NCBI GenBank assembly: GCA_016721725.1
Contig: JADKHN010000006.1
Location: 1 to 64,000 of the forward strand
From: Chitinophagaceae bacterium
Lineage (GTDB): Bacteria > Bacteroidota > Bacteroidia > Chitinophagales > Chitinophagaceae
Direction of reading: 5' to 3'
Length of the DNA stretch: 64,000 bases
Shown: piece after piece, positions 25,372 to 34,296 of the stretch
How the letters are laid out: the number at the start of each line of letters is the position of its first letter
Position numbering within the stretch: the first letter of the stretch is position 1
The notes under the pieces: generated by a model
What the model was told of the DNA's origin: nothing
Seen by the model: the letters and a program-made list of their open reading frames with translations, nothing else
Databases searched by the model: none
Made by a program: the position numbers and the translations under genes

Positions 25372-26091
25372 TTAGGTATCTTTTTTGATGATCGAATCAA
25401 AATTATTGAATCCGATCATCTTTTCGGTTATGAATCCTTCGGCGTATTTCACCCCGATCATCTTTCCAAACCATTTGTGCCGGTACACCACGCTGTCCAG
25501 GAAATCGGGTGTTGAGATATAGGTTTGCGGGCCATCGTCTTCGTTGCCATTGTGAAACTGGGTGGCGTAGGCTTTGATGGCTTCGATCTTCTGTTCAAAA
25601 ACAGCCGTGATGTCCACTACAAAATCAGGCTGAAGAAACCGGTCCTGAATATAATGAAATACATATTTCGGACGCCAGGCTTCCTGTCCTTCGGTTTCGA
25701 TCTTTTTCAATCCCGATAAAAAGGAAGCGTCTGAAACCAATTTGGCCGATCGGCCATGGTCCGGATGACGGTCGGATGGGGCATTACAAAGAACGATCTC
25801 GGGCCGGTAGGTCCTTAATGAGCGGATGATCCTGCGCTGATGGGCCTCGTCGTTTAGAAAGAAACCATCCGACATGGCCAGGTTCTCCCGCACATCAACC
25901 CCTAATATCTTCGCTGCTGCATCCGATTCGGTTCTGCGTGTCTCGGCGCTACCCCGGGTTCCCAGTTCACCGGCTGTCAGGTCAATGATCCCGGTTTTTT
26001 TACCACTGGCTTTCTCCACCAATAGCACACCGGCACAACTCAATTCAACATCATCGGGGTGAACACCAAAGGCCAGGACATCTAACTTCAT
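25372..26091 (-). CDS. bshB1: Bacillithiol biosynthesis deacetylase BshB1
   Basis: The 239-residue protein is a LmbE-like zinc-dependent deacetylase. Its metal ligands are in HPDD (11-14) and HPDH (109-112). Bacillithiol-pathway hallmarks include MKLDVLAFGVHPDDVELSCAG at the start, LTAGELGTRGSAETR (about 38-52), APSDRHPDHGRSAKLV, and GVKYAEGFITE near the C-terminus. It removes acetyl from GlcNAc-malate, the second step of bacillithiol synthesis. It lies 134 bases after the DUF4294 gene on the same strand and ends about 18 bases before the desaturase start, so cotranscription with the desaturase is possible. Confidence 0.92.
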   Translation of the reverse strand: MKLDVLAFGVHPDDVELSCAGVLLVEKASGKKTGIIDLTAGELGTRGSAETRRTESDAAAKILGVDVRENLAMSDGFFLNDEAHQRRIIRSLRTYRPEIVLCNAPSDRHPDHGRSAKLVSDASFLSGLKKIETEGQEAWRPKYVFHYIQDRFLQPDFVVDITAVFEQKIEAIKAYATQFHNGNEDDGPQTYISTPDFLDSVVYRHKWFGKMIGVKYAEGFITEKMIGFNNFDSIIKKDT

Positions 26092-26225
26092 GAAAGTTGA
26101 AAAAATTAATAGTGCAATTTAAGCTATTTGGCTTGTCCGGCCACATAAAAAAGGAGGCTAATAGGTAATATGTGGAGAGTTTAACAATGCAGGAAATGGA
26201 TTGAACAGAATGGAATTCAACCACA

Positions 26226-26849
26226 TCAGCTTTTATAGCCATACATACGGTTCACTTCCTGAACGATCAGTTCAATGGTCTTGTCCTCGCCCTGGGCATC
26301 ATAGGGCTGTTTCAGGCTGGTGCTGAAGAAAAAGGCAACGGTCTGGTAAAATCGTGCGGTCAGCCCGTTCTTGTATTCCTTGATGATATCGTAGCAGTTG
26401 TTCCCGGTTTCCCGGTTGATGAGTTTCATCAAGACCCTGCCCTGGTAGACCGACAGGTTGCTCAGTGGCTCGGTGAATTCCTTTCTGAGTTCTTTCTCAC
26501 GGGTCTTGATATAGGCTTTTCGTTTGGATTCATCTTTTACGTTCAGGAGTTTGGCATTGATGTCGTTGATCACGGCACCGGCCCGGCGGGCATAGGGATA
26601 GGTAACATAAACGGCATTCCGCAGGCGCGTCCAGGCGGCATAGGCGCTGGCATTCCGGGCGTTCATTCGGCCATGGGCATATACCGCCAGGAGCGTTTTG
26701 GATTCGATCGTGTCTCCATTATACACAACGGCCTCATGTACCAGCGTATCGTTGATCCCCATTTGGGCATAGACCGGGCGGGTCTGTGTAAAAAGGGCGA
26801 TACCGGTCAGGATACAAGCCTTTAAGATATGGTTGCCGGAAAGACGCAT
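26226..26849 (-). CDS. DUF4294 domain secreted protein
   Basis: The 207-residue protein has a signal peptide (ILKACILTGIALFTQTRPVYAQ) and a conserved block with AWTRLRNAVYVTYPYARRAGAVINDINAKL and TGNNCYDIIKEYKNGLTARFYQTVAFFFSTSLKQPYD, which I recognise as DUF4294, common in Bacteroidota. It is predicted to be periplasmic and largely helical, with a charged middle (KDESKRKAYIKTREKELRKEF). No catalytic motif is evident. The function is unknown. It sits 94 bases after ccmF in the same direction, so it may share that transcript. Confidence 0.85.
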   Translation of the reverse strand: MRLSGNHILKACILTGIALFTQTRPVYAQMGINDTLVHEAVVYNGDTIESKTLLAVYAHGRMNARNASAYAAWTRLRNAVYVTYPYARRAGAVINDINAKLLNVKDESKRKAYIKTREKELRKEFTEPLSNLSVYQGRVLMKLINRETGNNCYDIIKEYKNGLTARFYQTVAFFFSTSLKQPYDAQGEDKTIELIVQEVNRMYGYKS

Positions 26850-26943
26850 GAAGTAAAATTAGGATTTCAACCGGTCATAATATACGGATAGATGCTTAAA
26901 GTAACCCTAAAGTTTAACCGGACGCCATAATATCCCGTATTCC

Positions 26944-29457
26944 TTAGTTCGCCAGTATGAAAAGGTAGAACAGAACGGCTGAAACGAACAGGAGCGAGGC
27001 GGCAGCGGTGATCTTGCCAAGGCTGGCCCGTCGGATCAGGCTCATGACCAGTCCGATCGCCATGATGATCAGTCCCAGCCAAACGAGATTGATATAGGGA
27101 AAGGTATAGGCTTTCACGGTTACAAAATCAATGATCTGGTCTGATTCCTTAACGCCGATCTTCACGTGTTTAGTATCGGAAACGCCCTCGAACCGGAGGA
27201 AGAGGTTCTGTGCATAGACCGTATCATCCACCAGGTTGATGTTCATATCGGTGATCTGGATCAGGGGTTGGGCGTGATAGTGCATGCTGTCCTTGCTGAC
27301 CAGGGTAATATCCGCCATCAGCGCGGCATCGGTTGGTTTGAACTGGAATCTTTCATTGTTGGGGTTGCGCACCACTTTGTTCAGCACCAGGTAACCGTTG
27401 TTGTAATAAGCCGTATCGCCTTCTTCCATTTCATGCGTGGTGAACCGGGTGGTATCATTTGCCCTGTTCTCACTGATGGCATAGGACACATAGGTGAAAA
27501 TATCCTGACCGGGGTAGTTCTTCATGTCCGGGTTGCTGCTCATGTTGTTGTCTTTCATGAGGTAGACATCCGGCCATAAGGAGAATTGCTCGATGCTTTT
27601 TTTGGTAACGGGATCTTTCTTATTGAATAGCAGCTGATAATATTTCCGCCCTTTCTCATGTCCCATGGAATCTTTCACATAAGTGACCTCATAGGGGCCC
27701 ATGCGTGTGGGAACCTGCCGGATCAGTGTGAGGTTTTCGGTTGGATCATCCTGCTGTTTCGTCATCGGGTCCTTGCCCACCGGTATGTTAATACCATTGG
27801 CCTTGCTGTCGCTGATGATCGTCTTGTTCGATGAAGAGATGAGCATGCCGGCCAGCATGAGTGCGAAACCGACGTGGGATACCGAAGCTCCCGAAGCCTT
27901 GAGGTTGCCTTTCAGTCCGCTCCAGATATAGGATGCATTGGCCACTACCGAGTAGATGGCAGCGAACAGGGCTACGTAGATGGCGCCTAAGAATCCCGGG
28001 CCTTCTTTGCGGAAAGTGAGCGGAATGAAGATGACCACCCCGGTCGTGATCACCGCGGCCAGCAGGGTGGGTAAGGCGATCTTCTTCAGCATATATCCCC
28101 GGGGGGATTCCTTGTATTTGAAGTATTGCGTTACCGCGCTGAGCAATCCGATTATGATGGTGATCGGCAGCAGCACTTTGTTGTAGGATATCTCCACTTT
28201 TTCGGGAGGCGCGATCTGGGTGCCGAATAGCTTATTGATGACCGGAACGGATGTTTTCGCAATGATGAACATGGCGGCCAGGAAAACGACCAGGGAACCG
28301 ATGAACATCCAGAATTCCCGGGAACTGGTCTTCTCTTCCTTGGGCATCGCCGGTATCTTCTTCAGGTAATAGAAATAGAGACCCAGGGACGGCAGGGTGA
28401 AACTGGCCAGGAATAAAAGGATCATGGCATTGATGGCCTTGCCGGCGTCTGTGAACGCGTGTACGGAAGTGTCTCCCAATATTCCCGTCCGGGTGAGGAA
28501 GGTGGAATACAGGATGAAAACGAATGTCAGGATCGCGAAAAGATAACTGGCCCGCAGGGAGTGCCCGGTGGCCTTGTAAATGACCATGGTATGCAGGCCG
28601 GCGACCAGGATCAGCCAGGGAACGAGGGAAGCGTTCTCTACGGGGTCCCAGGCCCAGTAACCGCCGAATGAGAGGGATTCATACGCCCATTTGCCACCCA
28701 TCATGATGCCTACCCCTAATACGCATACGCAAAGCAGGGCCCAGGGGATCGCGGGTTTCACCCAGTCTCCGAAACGCTTCTGACGGAAACCGGCATAGGC
28801 ATAGGCGAAGGGGATGATCCCGGAGGCGAAGCCCAGGAAGAGGACGGGAGGATGGATCACCATCCAGTAATTGCGGAGCAGCACATTCAGACCCACACCG
28901 TCCTTGATGAAGGTCAGGTAATTGGGCAGGCTGAATATCGGTCCGGCGATCTCATTGCGGGTCAGGGTGAACGGACTGCTACCCATCCGTACGCCAAAGA
29001 CGTAAATGCCCAGGATCATCATCAGCAGGAAGAACTGGGCCAGGTTGATCACGGTCATCACCGATGCTTCCCATTCCTTGCCGCGGAAGATCAGGATGAT
29101 CCCCAGGATACCGTGCCAGATGGCCCAAAGCAGGAAACTGCCTTCCTGGCCCTCCCAGATACAAGCGAGCAGGTATTTCGATTCCAGTTCCAGTGACGCG
29201 TGTTTGTAAGCATACATGTATTCGAAATAATGATGCGAACAGATATAGAAGATACAGCCGAAGACGATGAGGATGGAAAGGGTTTGTATGCCAAAAGCCA
29301 CCCTGGCCAGGTTGAGCCAGGAGCGGTCCGGATTCACCGGCTGGACGCGGCTGGCCCTGAAATAGGCCACCATGGCTACCAGGGAGGCGACAAAAGCGAG
29401 TAGGACAAAAAAATGGCCGATCTGGCCGGGTAAAAGATGTTCTCCTTCAAATTGCAT
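26944..29457 (-). CDS. ccmF: Cytochrome c maturation protein CcmF/CcsA family
   Basis: The 837-residue polytopic membrane protein carries the tryptophan-rich heme-handling WWD motif GGYWAWDPVENASLVPW at about residues 265-281. It is flanked by histidine-bearing helices (MVIHPPVLFLGF about 199-210; LILVAGLHTMVIYK). About fourteen hydrophobic segments precede a large periplasmic domain (about 580-780) and a final helix pair. CcmF takes heme from CcmE and attaches it to apocytochrome c. The ccmE gene lies 47 bases upstream on the same strand, confirming a System I type pathway. Other ccm genes are not in the window. Confidence 0.92.
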   Translation of the reverse strand: MQFEGEHLLPGQIGHFFVLLAFVASLVAMVAYFRASRVQPVNPDRSWLNLARVAFGIQTLSILIVFGCIFYICSHHYFEYMYAYKHASLELESKYLLACIWEGQEGSFLLWAIWHGILGIILIFRGKEWEASVMTVINLAQFFLLMMILGIYVFGVRMGSSPFTLTRNEIAGPIFSLPNYLTFIKDGVGLNVLLRNYWMVIHPPVLFLGFASGIIPFAYAYAGFRQKRFGDWVKPAIPWALLCVCVLGVGIMMGGKWAYESLSFGGYWAWDPVENASLVPWLILVAGLHTMVIYKATGHSLRASYLFAILTFVFILYSTFLTRTGILGDTSVHAFTDAGKAINAMILLFLASFTLPSLGLYFYYLKKIPAMPKEEKTSSREFWMFIGSLVVFLAAMFIIAKTSVPVINKLFGTQIAPPEKVEISYNKVLLPITIIIGLLSAVTQYFKYKESPRGYMLKKIALPTLLAAVITTGVVIFIPLTFRKEGPGFLGAIYVALFAAIYSVVANASYIWSGLKGNLKASGASVSHVGFALMLAGMLISSSNKTIISDSKANGINIPVGKDPMTKQQDDPTENLTLIRQVPTRMGPYEVTYVKDSMGHEKGRKYYQLLFNKKDPVTKKSIEQFSLWPDVYLMKDNNMSSNPDMKNYPGQDIFTYVSYAISENRANDTTRFTTHEMEEGDTAYYNNGYLVLNKVVRNPNNERFQFKPTDAALMADITLVSKDSMHYHAQPLIQITDMNINLVDDTVYAQNLFLRFEGVSDTKHVKIGVKESDQIIDFVTVKAYTFPYINLVWLGLIIMAIGLVMSLIRRASLGKITAAASLLFVSAVLFYLFILAN

Positions 29458-29504
29458 GTTGGTTCATTTAAAGACTGCTGAACGTTCTGGATGTATGTAA
29501 AAGG

Positions 29505-29912
29505 CTATTGTTCCTTGACCGTTTTTTCAAGTTGCTTCTGATCATCCTTGTATTTACTCGGACATTTCAGCAGGATGTCATTGCACTCAAAATGGTCATT
29601 CTGCATCTTGCCTTTCATGACGATTCGCTCACTTTTTTCCAGGTCGGTGGGTTTGCTGTTCCGGTAGATCACCTTGGTGGTACCGCCCAGGCTGTCGATG
29701 GCGTAAAAGGCCAGGTAATTGGGATTCTTCACCGGGTCGTATTCGATGGGTTGCGAATTATCCACGCGGGCGATGAGGTGAACGTATTTGCCCGGCTTCT
29801 GTTTCGCTGAGCCGATGGTGTCATACGTGGAGAAATCGCCAGCTGAAAAAACGATCAGCGCCACGATCAGTGCGGCGATCCCGACCAACATGATGATATG
29901 GGTTCTTTTCAT
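29505..29912 (-). CDS. ccmE: Cytochrome c maturation heme chaperone CcmE (CxxxY variant)
   Basis: Starting at ATG 29912 the protein is 135 residues with an N-terminal membrane anchor (IIMLVGIAALIVALIVFSAG) and the OB-fold heme chaperone domain (YDTIGSAKQKPGKYVHLIARVD; KVIYRNSKPTDLEKSERIVMKGKM). In classical CcmE, heme binds covalently to the His of an HxxxY motif. Here the same place reads LLKCPSKY, giving Cys117 and Tyr121, the CxxxY form described for some delta-proteobacterial and archaeal proteins. It passes heme to CcmF, encoded next. The ten upstream codons of the frame are ignored because the anchor starts at MKRTH. Confidence 0.9.
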   Translation of the reverse strand: MKRTHIIMLVGIAALIVALIVFSAGDFSTYDTIGSAKQKPGKYVHLIARVDNSQPIEYDPVKNPNYLAFYAIDSLGGTTKVIYRNSKPTDLEKSERIVMKGKMQNDHFECNDILLKCPSKYKDDQKQLEKTVKEQ

Positions 29913-29928
29913 AGTAAAATTTTCAGGG

Positions 29929-29936
29929 CAAAGGTA
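29929..29936 (-). promoter_or_regulatory. Putative -7 box for ccmE-ccmF
   Basis: CAAAGGTA on the plus strand reads TACCTTTG on the minus strand, an exact TAnnTTTG match, leaving a leader of about a dozen bases before the ccmE ATG at 29912. The -33 element is not clear. Confidence 0.5.
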
Positions 29937-30004
29937 ACTCAATTCGTTTTTTAAACTCTATTTGCGCCGGTATTTAATTCGGGCGTACTTTGCATCCCCT
30001 GATC

Positions 30005-30535
30005 ATGTTCCTGAAGAGATTATATACCGGGTGGAGACCTTTATTCTGGTTGCTTTTACTGCTTCTGTTAGCACAGTCCTTCTTCATGTACAAAGGGATC
30101 CAGAACCTGCCCTTCTTCCTTTACCATATGTACAGCAAGGAACACCGGCCACAGGATTCGATCCCGGTCTACCTGTTAAAAACTCCCTATGGCTACCTGG
30201 ATCACAAACAACTCAGCAACCGGGAGGAAGAATTGTTCCTGAATACCGTGGCTTATTATCAGAATCTGCAAAGGGATGGGGACGGGACAGCGGAAGCTGT
30301 TGAAAAAAGATTCAAAAAAAGGGTTTCATCCGCCGCTTATGAATGGTTCAACCATCACCTGATCAATGACAGCTTTTCACTGAAACAGTTCCCGCTGTGG
30401 TGGGGCCGTTATGCCCGGAGCGTCCTGGGCGAGAACATACCGGGCATCTCCCTGGTCAGGTCATATGTCTATTCGAAACCTCCTTTTATGAAATCACCCG
30501 TTGACTCCATCCTGTTTCATTCCGCATCCCGTTAA
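30005..30535 (+). CDS. Membrane-anchored protein of unknown function, partner of the HTTM-like protein
   Basis: Starting at ATG 30005 the protein has 176 residues: one hydrophobic anchor (PLFWLLLLLLLAQSFFMY, about 12-29) followed by an extracytoplasmic domain with aromatic and charged residues (PVYLLKTPYGYLDHKQLSNREEELFLNTVAYYQNLQ; KQFPLWWGRYARSVLG). I do not know its family by name. The next gene starts on the base after its stop, so the two are surely cotranscribed and probably translationally coupled. An HTTM-like neighbour plus a single-anchor partner is a recurrent pairing in Bacteroidota, by my recollection. Confidence 0.7.
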   Translation: MFLKRLYTGWRPLFWLLLLLLLAQSFFMYKGIQNLPFFLYHMYSKEHRPQDSIPVYLLKTPYGYLDHKQLSNREEELFLNTVAYYQNLQRDGDGTAEAVEKRFKKRVSSAAYEWFNHHLINDSFSLKQFPLWWGRYARSVLGENIPGISLVRSYVYSKPPFMKSPVDSILFHSASR

Positions 30536-31371
30536 ATGAGTACAGGACAAACATATTATCCCCGGGAATTCATGGCAAGAGCGGTCTTTGCCTGGATTTT
30601 GTGATCCTGGTCTATTTTTTTTATAACCATAATCTCTTATCGCAATTACAAAAACCGCCCCTGATCTACCCGGGTAGTGACAACAGTTTCTGGCTCCTGC
30701 ACATGACCGGTTTACCTCAATTCCTTTTACGGCATCATATGGCCGCCCTGTTATTCGACATCGGGCTCACCTGTTCCTGCCTGATCTGCATTTTTATTCC
30801 GCAACAGCGATTTTTCTCGGGGCTCACCGTAATCGGAGTATGGATCCTCTATATCTGTTTTTGTTCGGCCGCAGGTAAGCATTATGCGCAGATCGGCTAC
30901 CTGCTCGCTCCCCTGCCATTCCTGGTGATCAAACCCGGTCGGTTCGACCTGCTCTGGGATCTGTTCCGGTACTGGGTTTGCTTCCTGTATGTTTCGGCCG
31001 GGCTTTATAAGATCTGGTATGGCGGATTTACCTTCGAGGGAAATATGAGCCAGATCCTGTTGCAGGGCAATGCCGACTGGTTCATCTTCAACCGGTCGGG
31101 CCTGCAATATGACCTGATCCGTTACCTGATCGGACATGAATCCATCGCACAGGCCTTATTCTGGCTGGCCACGCTATCGGAACTGGCCTTGGTCATCGGC
31201 TTTTTCACCCGGCGATTCGATCGCTGGCTGCTGGCCGGATTAGTGGCCTTTCATTTGGTGAATTTATTGTTATTGCATATCTCCTTTGTAGAGCAGTCAC
31301 TTATCTTTGCACCGTTTTTACCCTGGCACAAATGGGCCGGTTCCTTTCAAACCAATCATACCGATGGCTGA
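30536..31371 (+). pseudogene. HTTM/DoxX-like polytopic membrane protein, frameshifted near 30599
   Basis: ATG at 30536 opens a 22-codon frame (MSTGQTYYPREFMARAVFAWIL) that stops at once. If one T is added to the TTTT run at 30597-30600, it fuses to the long frame VILVYFFYNHNLLSQL... ending at 31371, giving about 278 residues. Six or so transmembrane helices and the middle segment LFRYWVCFLYVSAGLYKIWYGG resemble the HTTM domain of vitamin K-dependent gamma-carboxylase relatives. The usual carboxylase catalytic lysine context is not evident, so an enzymatic role is uncertain. An intact shorter product starting with GTG at 30601 is the alternative. Its 3' end overlaps the ureohydrolase start by eight bases. 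Confidence 0.68.
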
Positions 31372-32410
31372 TCTTTCCACATTCGACCCGAATTCAGTTG
31401 GCAACCCCAACAACAATATTTTTGGCCTGCCTTTCAACGAAGAGGAGGCCAGACTGATCATTTTACCCATTCCCTGGGAAGTGACGGTTAGCTACAACGC
31501 GGGTACGGCCCGGGCTCCGGAGCATGTGTTCAAATCAAGCCTGCAGGTGGACCTCTTTGATCCGGATGTGAAGGATGGATGGAAAGAAGGGTTTTTCATG
31601 CGGAGCTGCGACAAGAAGGTACTGATGAAAAGCGATTACCTGCGCAAGGAAGCCGAACTCTACATCAATTATATCTCGCAGGGCGAGATCGTTTCTGATA
31701 ATAAGTTCATGAGTAAATCGCTCCGGGAGATCAACGAAGGAAGCCTGTTCCTGAACAATTGGGTCTTTGAACAGACCCGTGACCTGCTGGCCACCGGTAA
31801 ACTGGTGGGCCTGCTGGGCGGGGATCACAGTACGCCGCTGGGATTCTTCAAGGCCATCGCCGAGAAACACGGGGATTTCGGGATCCTGCAGATCGACGCC
31901 CATTGTGATCTCCGGAAGGCCTATGAAGGATTCACTTATTCGCATGCCTCCGTGATGTATAACGCCATTGAAGAGATCCCCCAACTGAAGAAACTGGTTC
32001 AGGTGGGTATCCGGGATTATTGCGAAGAGGAAATGGATTATATCTCCGCCAGTGAATTCAGGATCATCACTTATTTTGACAAGGAGATCCGGGAACGTCA
32101 ATATGACGGGCAGACCTGGAAACAGATCGCCGATGAGATCATCAATCACCTGCCTGAAAAGGTCTTCATCAGTTTCGATATTGACGGATTGGATCCCAAA
32201 CTTTGTCCCAATACCGGAACCCCGGTGCAGGGCGGATTCGAGACCGAACAGGTATTCTATCTCTTCAGCAAGATCCAGAAATCCGGAAGGCAACTGGTCG
32301 GTTTCGACCTGAATGAAGTGGGCATCAGCAACAACGAGTGGGACGAGAATGTGGGCGCCCGCTGCCTGTTCAAATTGTGTAACCTGATGATCGCCGCCAA
32401 CCGTGGATAA
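31364..32410 (+). CDS. Ureohydrolase (agmatinase/formimidoylglutamase family)
   Basis: From ATG at 31364 the protein has 348 residues of the arginase fold. The binuclear manganese ligands are in GGDHS (152-156), DAHCDLR (178-184) and SFDIDGLDP (270-278). This family hydrolyses guanidino or formimino groups, releasing urea, formamide or ammonia. Insertions compared with classical agmatinase (for example the FMRSCDKKVLMKSDYLRKEAELYINYIS region) mark the Bacteroidota agmatinase-family group, whose true substrate is not settled. The open frame extends 19 codons upstream inside the HTTM-like gene and is ignored. It overlaps the next gene by eight bases. Confidence 0.88.
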   Translation: MADLSTFDPNSVGNPNNNIFGLPFNEEEARLIILPIPWEVTVSYNAGTARAPEHVFKSSLQVDLFDPDVKDGWKEGFFMRSCDKKVLMKSDYLRKEAELYINYISQGEIVSDNKFMSKSLREINEGSLFLNNWVFEQTRDLLATGKLVGLLGGDHSTPLGFFKAIAEKHGDFGILQIDAHCDLRKAYEGFTYSHASVMYNAIEEIPQLKKLVQVGIRDYCEEEMDYISASEFRIITYFDKEIRERQYDGQTWKQIADEIINHLPEKVFISFDIDGLDPKLCPNTGTPVQGGFETEQVFYLFSKIQKSGRQLVGFDLNEVGISNNEWDENVGARCLFKLCNLMIAANRG

Positions 32411-32963
32411 CGGACCTTATACGATCCAGGTAAAGAATGAAAAGCTGACCCAATACAACCGGTTAGGACTATTCATCCTGCTCATCCATGGTTTCTACTT
32501 TATCCTGTATTTCATCAAAACCCCGTCGGGCGTCAATTACCTGGCCCTGGCCGGAGGGATACTTTGCGCCGCATTGGGAGTCGTACTGAACGGCTCAACG
32601 GCATTCCGGGAAAAAAAGCCGGTCATCCCTTTCGCGATCCTTTACCTGGTCCTTTCCATGGCCTGGTTCTTATTGCTCAATGGCTGGCTGGGCGCCGCCT
32701 TGATCCTCCTGGCCATCCTGGATCAGCTGGTCAGAAAAAAACCGGTATTCCTCTTTACCCGGGAAAAGATCGGGCTGCCATTCCTCACCAGGTCATCGGC
32801 CCGGTGGGAGGTGTTGAACCAGGTGATCCTCAAGGACGGGATACTGACCCTGGATTTCAGTAACGATCACCTGTTCCAGGCCGAGGTCGTGGAAACCGGA
32901 ACGGCCATTGATGAAAAGGTCTTCAATGAATTTTGCCGATCCTGTCTGCCCGACAAGGATTAA
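32403..32963 (+). CDS. Small membrane protein of unknown function
   Basis: A GTG at 32403 overlapping the ureohydrolase stop opens a 186-residue protein. It has four hydrophobic segments (LGLFILLIHGFYFILYFI; YLALAGGILCAALGVVL; PFAILYLVLSMAWFLLLNG; LGAALILLAILDQLV), then a soluble C-terminal domain (FTREKIGLPFLTRSSARWEVLNQVILKDGILTLDF) that looks like a bacterial PH-type beta-sandwich. No name can be given with confidence. It is embedded in a tight cluster, so it is probably cotranscribed with the ureohydrolase and radical SAM genes. Confidence 0.7.
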   Translation: MDNGPYTIQVKNEKLTQYNRLGLFILLIHGFYFILYFIKTPSGVNYLALAGGILCAALGVVLNGSTAFREKKPVIPFAILYLVLSMAWFLLLNGWLGAALILLAILDQLVRKKPVFLFTREKIGLPFLTRSSARWEVLNQVILKDGILTLDFSNDHLFQAEVVETGTAIDEKVFNEFCRSCLPDKD

Positions 32964-32986
32964 ATTGCACCCGATAAATCACCCGC

Positions 32987-34282
32987 ATGCTGGTTAAAAG
33001 CCCTTATATACTGTATTCAGACGGAGCCGGAAACATCTTCGAGGACAAGACCCTTTATGTCACCGGCCGCAGCGGCTGGGATGCGGTGCCCGTTCCGGTG
33101 GAAGACTGGATCGAACTACCCTCCGGCGGTAACCTGTATGAATTGCCCGGGCGGAGAGGGATCGGCATTGATGTGAAGACCGGGGAGATGAGGCTTTGCG
33201 ACAAAGGCTGGGCGGTGGCCGCGTTCATACCGCCGGCGCATACCGGCTTATATATGGCCGCTTATGAGACCCTTGACGATGCACCAGTACTTCCCCTGTT
33301 CTGTTATACGGCCGCCGGTTGGCAGGAGGAGAAATTCTTTGTACCGGCGGTCAGGATCGAAGCGGATATCAGGCAGGAATGCGAGTGATATGATGAGGAT
33401 CAGATCAAGGATGGTACGGCCCATTTGTTAAAAGCGTATCCGCATAACCGGTTGGTGAAACACCTGATGGAGAATTGCTGCATGACCTACCATTGTCCGG
33501 CCGCCCGCAACCTGGCCATGGGACGATGGGAATGCCCGGTACCCGCATCACCGGCCTGTAACGCCAACTGCATCGGTTGCATCTCCTTTCAGCCGGAAGA
33601 CGAGACGATCGTCAGCACCCAGGACAGGCTGACCTTTAAGCCCACGCCGGAAGAGATCACGGAGTTCACCGTACCCCACCTGGAAACGGCGCCCTTCCCG
33701 ATCATCAGTTTCGGGCAGGGTTGTGAAGGAGAACCTTTGCTGATGTGGGAGGTGATCCGCGACAGCATCATCGAGATCCGAAAACATACAAAAAAAGGCA
33801 GTATCAATATCAATACCAATGGCAGTAAGCCCGATGCGGTGAAAGCCTTGTGTGAAGCCGGACTCAACAGCATGAGGGTCAGTACCAATTCGGCGCGGGA
33901 ATCGGTGTACAATCCCTATTACCGCCCCAATAATTATACGTTCAGCGACCTGATCGAAAGCCTGAAGATCGTTCGCGGTTTTGGCGGCTGGACCAGCATC
34001 AATTACTTTGTATTCCCGGGCATGACCGACAGTGTGGAGGAATATGAAGCCTTGCGGAAACTCATCCGGGAAACGGATCTGTGCATGATCCAGTGGCGCA
34101 ATTTCAATATTGACCCCGATTGGTACCTGGGTAAGATCGGCGTTACGGAAACCGGAGATTTCCTAGGCGTAAAACAAATGATGGAACTGATCCGGGAAGA
34201 ATTCCCCTCACTTAAATTCGGATATTTCAATCCGTCCATCGAGCGGATCCGCGGAGATTTTGAGCATGATTTCGCGCATTGA
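32987..34282 (+). pseudogene. Radical SAM protein interrupted by an in-frame TGA
   Basis: Two open frames lie in the same reading frame: 32987-33388 (133 residues) and 33389-34282. They are separated only by TGA at 33386-33388 (codon 134), and the sequence after it (YDEDQIKDGTAHLLKAYPHNRLVKHL) continues the protein seamlessly. The full product would be about 430 residues. The radical SAM cluster motif CNANCIGC has CX3CX2C at codons 191, 195 and 198, followed by FPIISFGQGCEGEPL and GSININTNGSKPDAVKALCEAGL. The N-terminal domain (SDGAGNIFEDKTLYVTGRSGWDAVPVP) is characteristic of one Bacteroidota radical SAM group of unknown reaction. A TTG at 33425 could start a shorter intact protein containing the whole cluster motif. 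Confidence 0.78.
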
Positions 34283-34296
34283 CCCCCTCTGCATTA

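Noticed and set aside
33386..33388. Selenocysteine codon in the radical SAM gene
   Set aside because: No bacterial SECIS-like hairpin is evident right after the TGA and a simple nonsense or base-call change explains it; kept as an open check in the findings.
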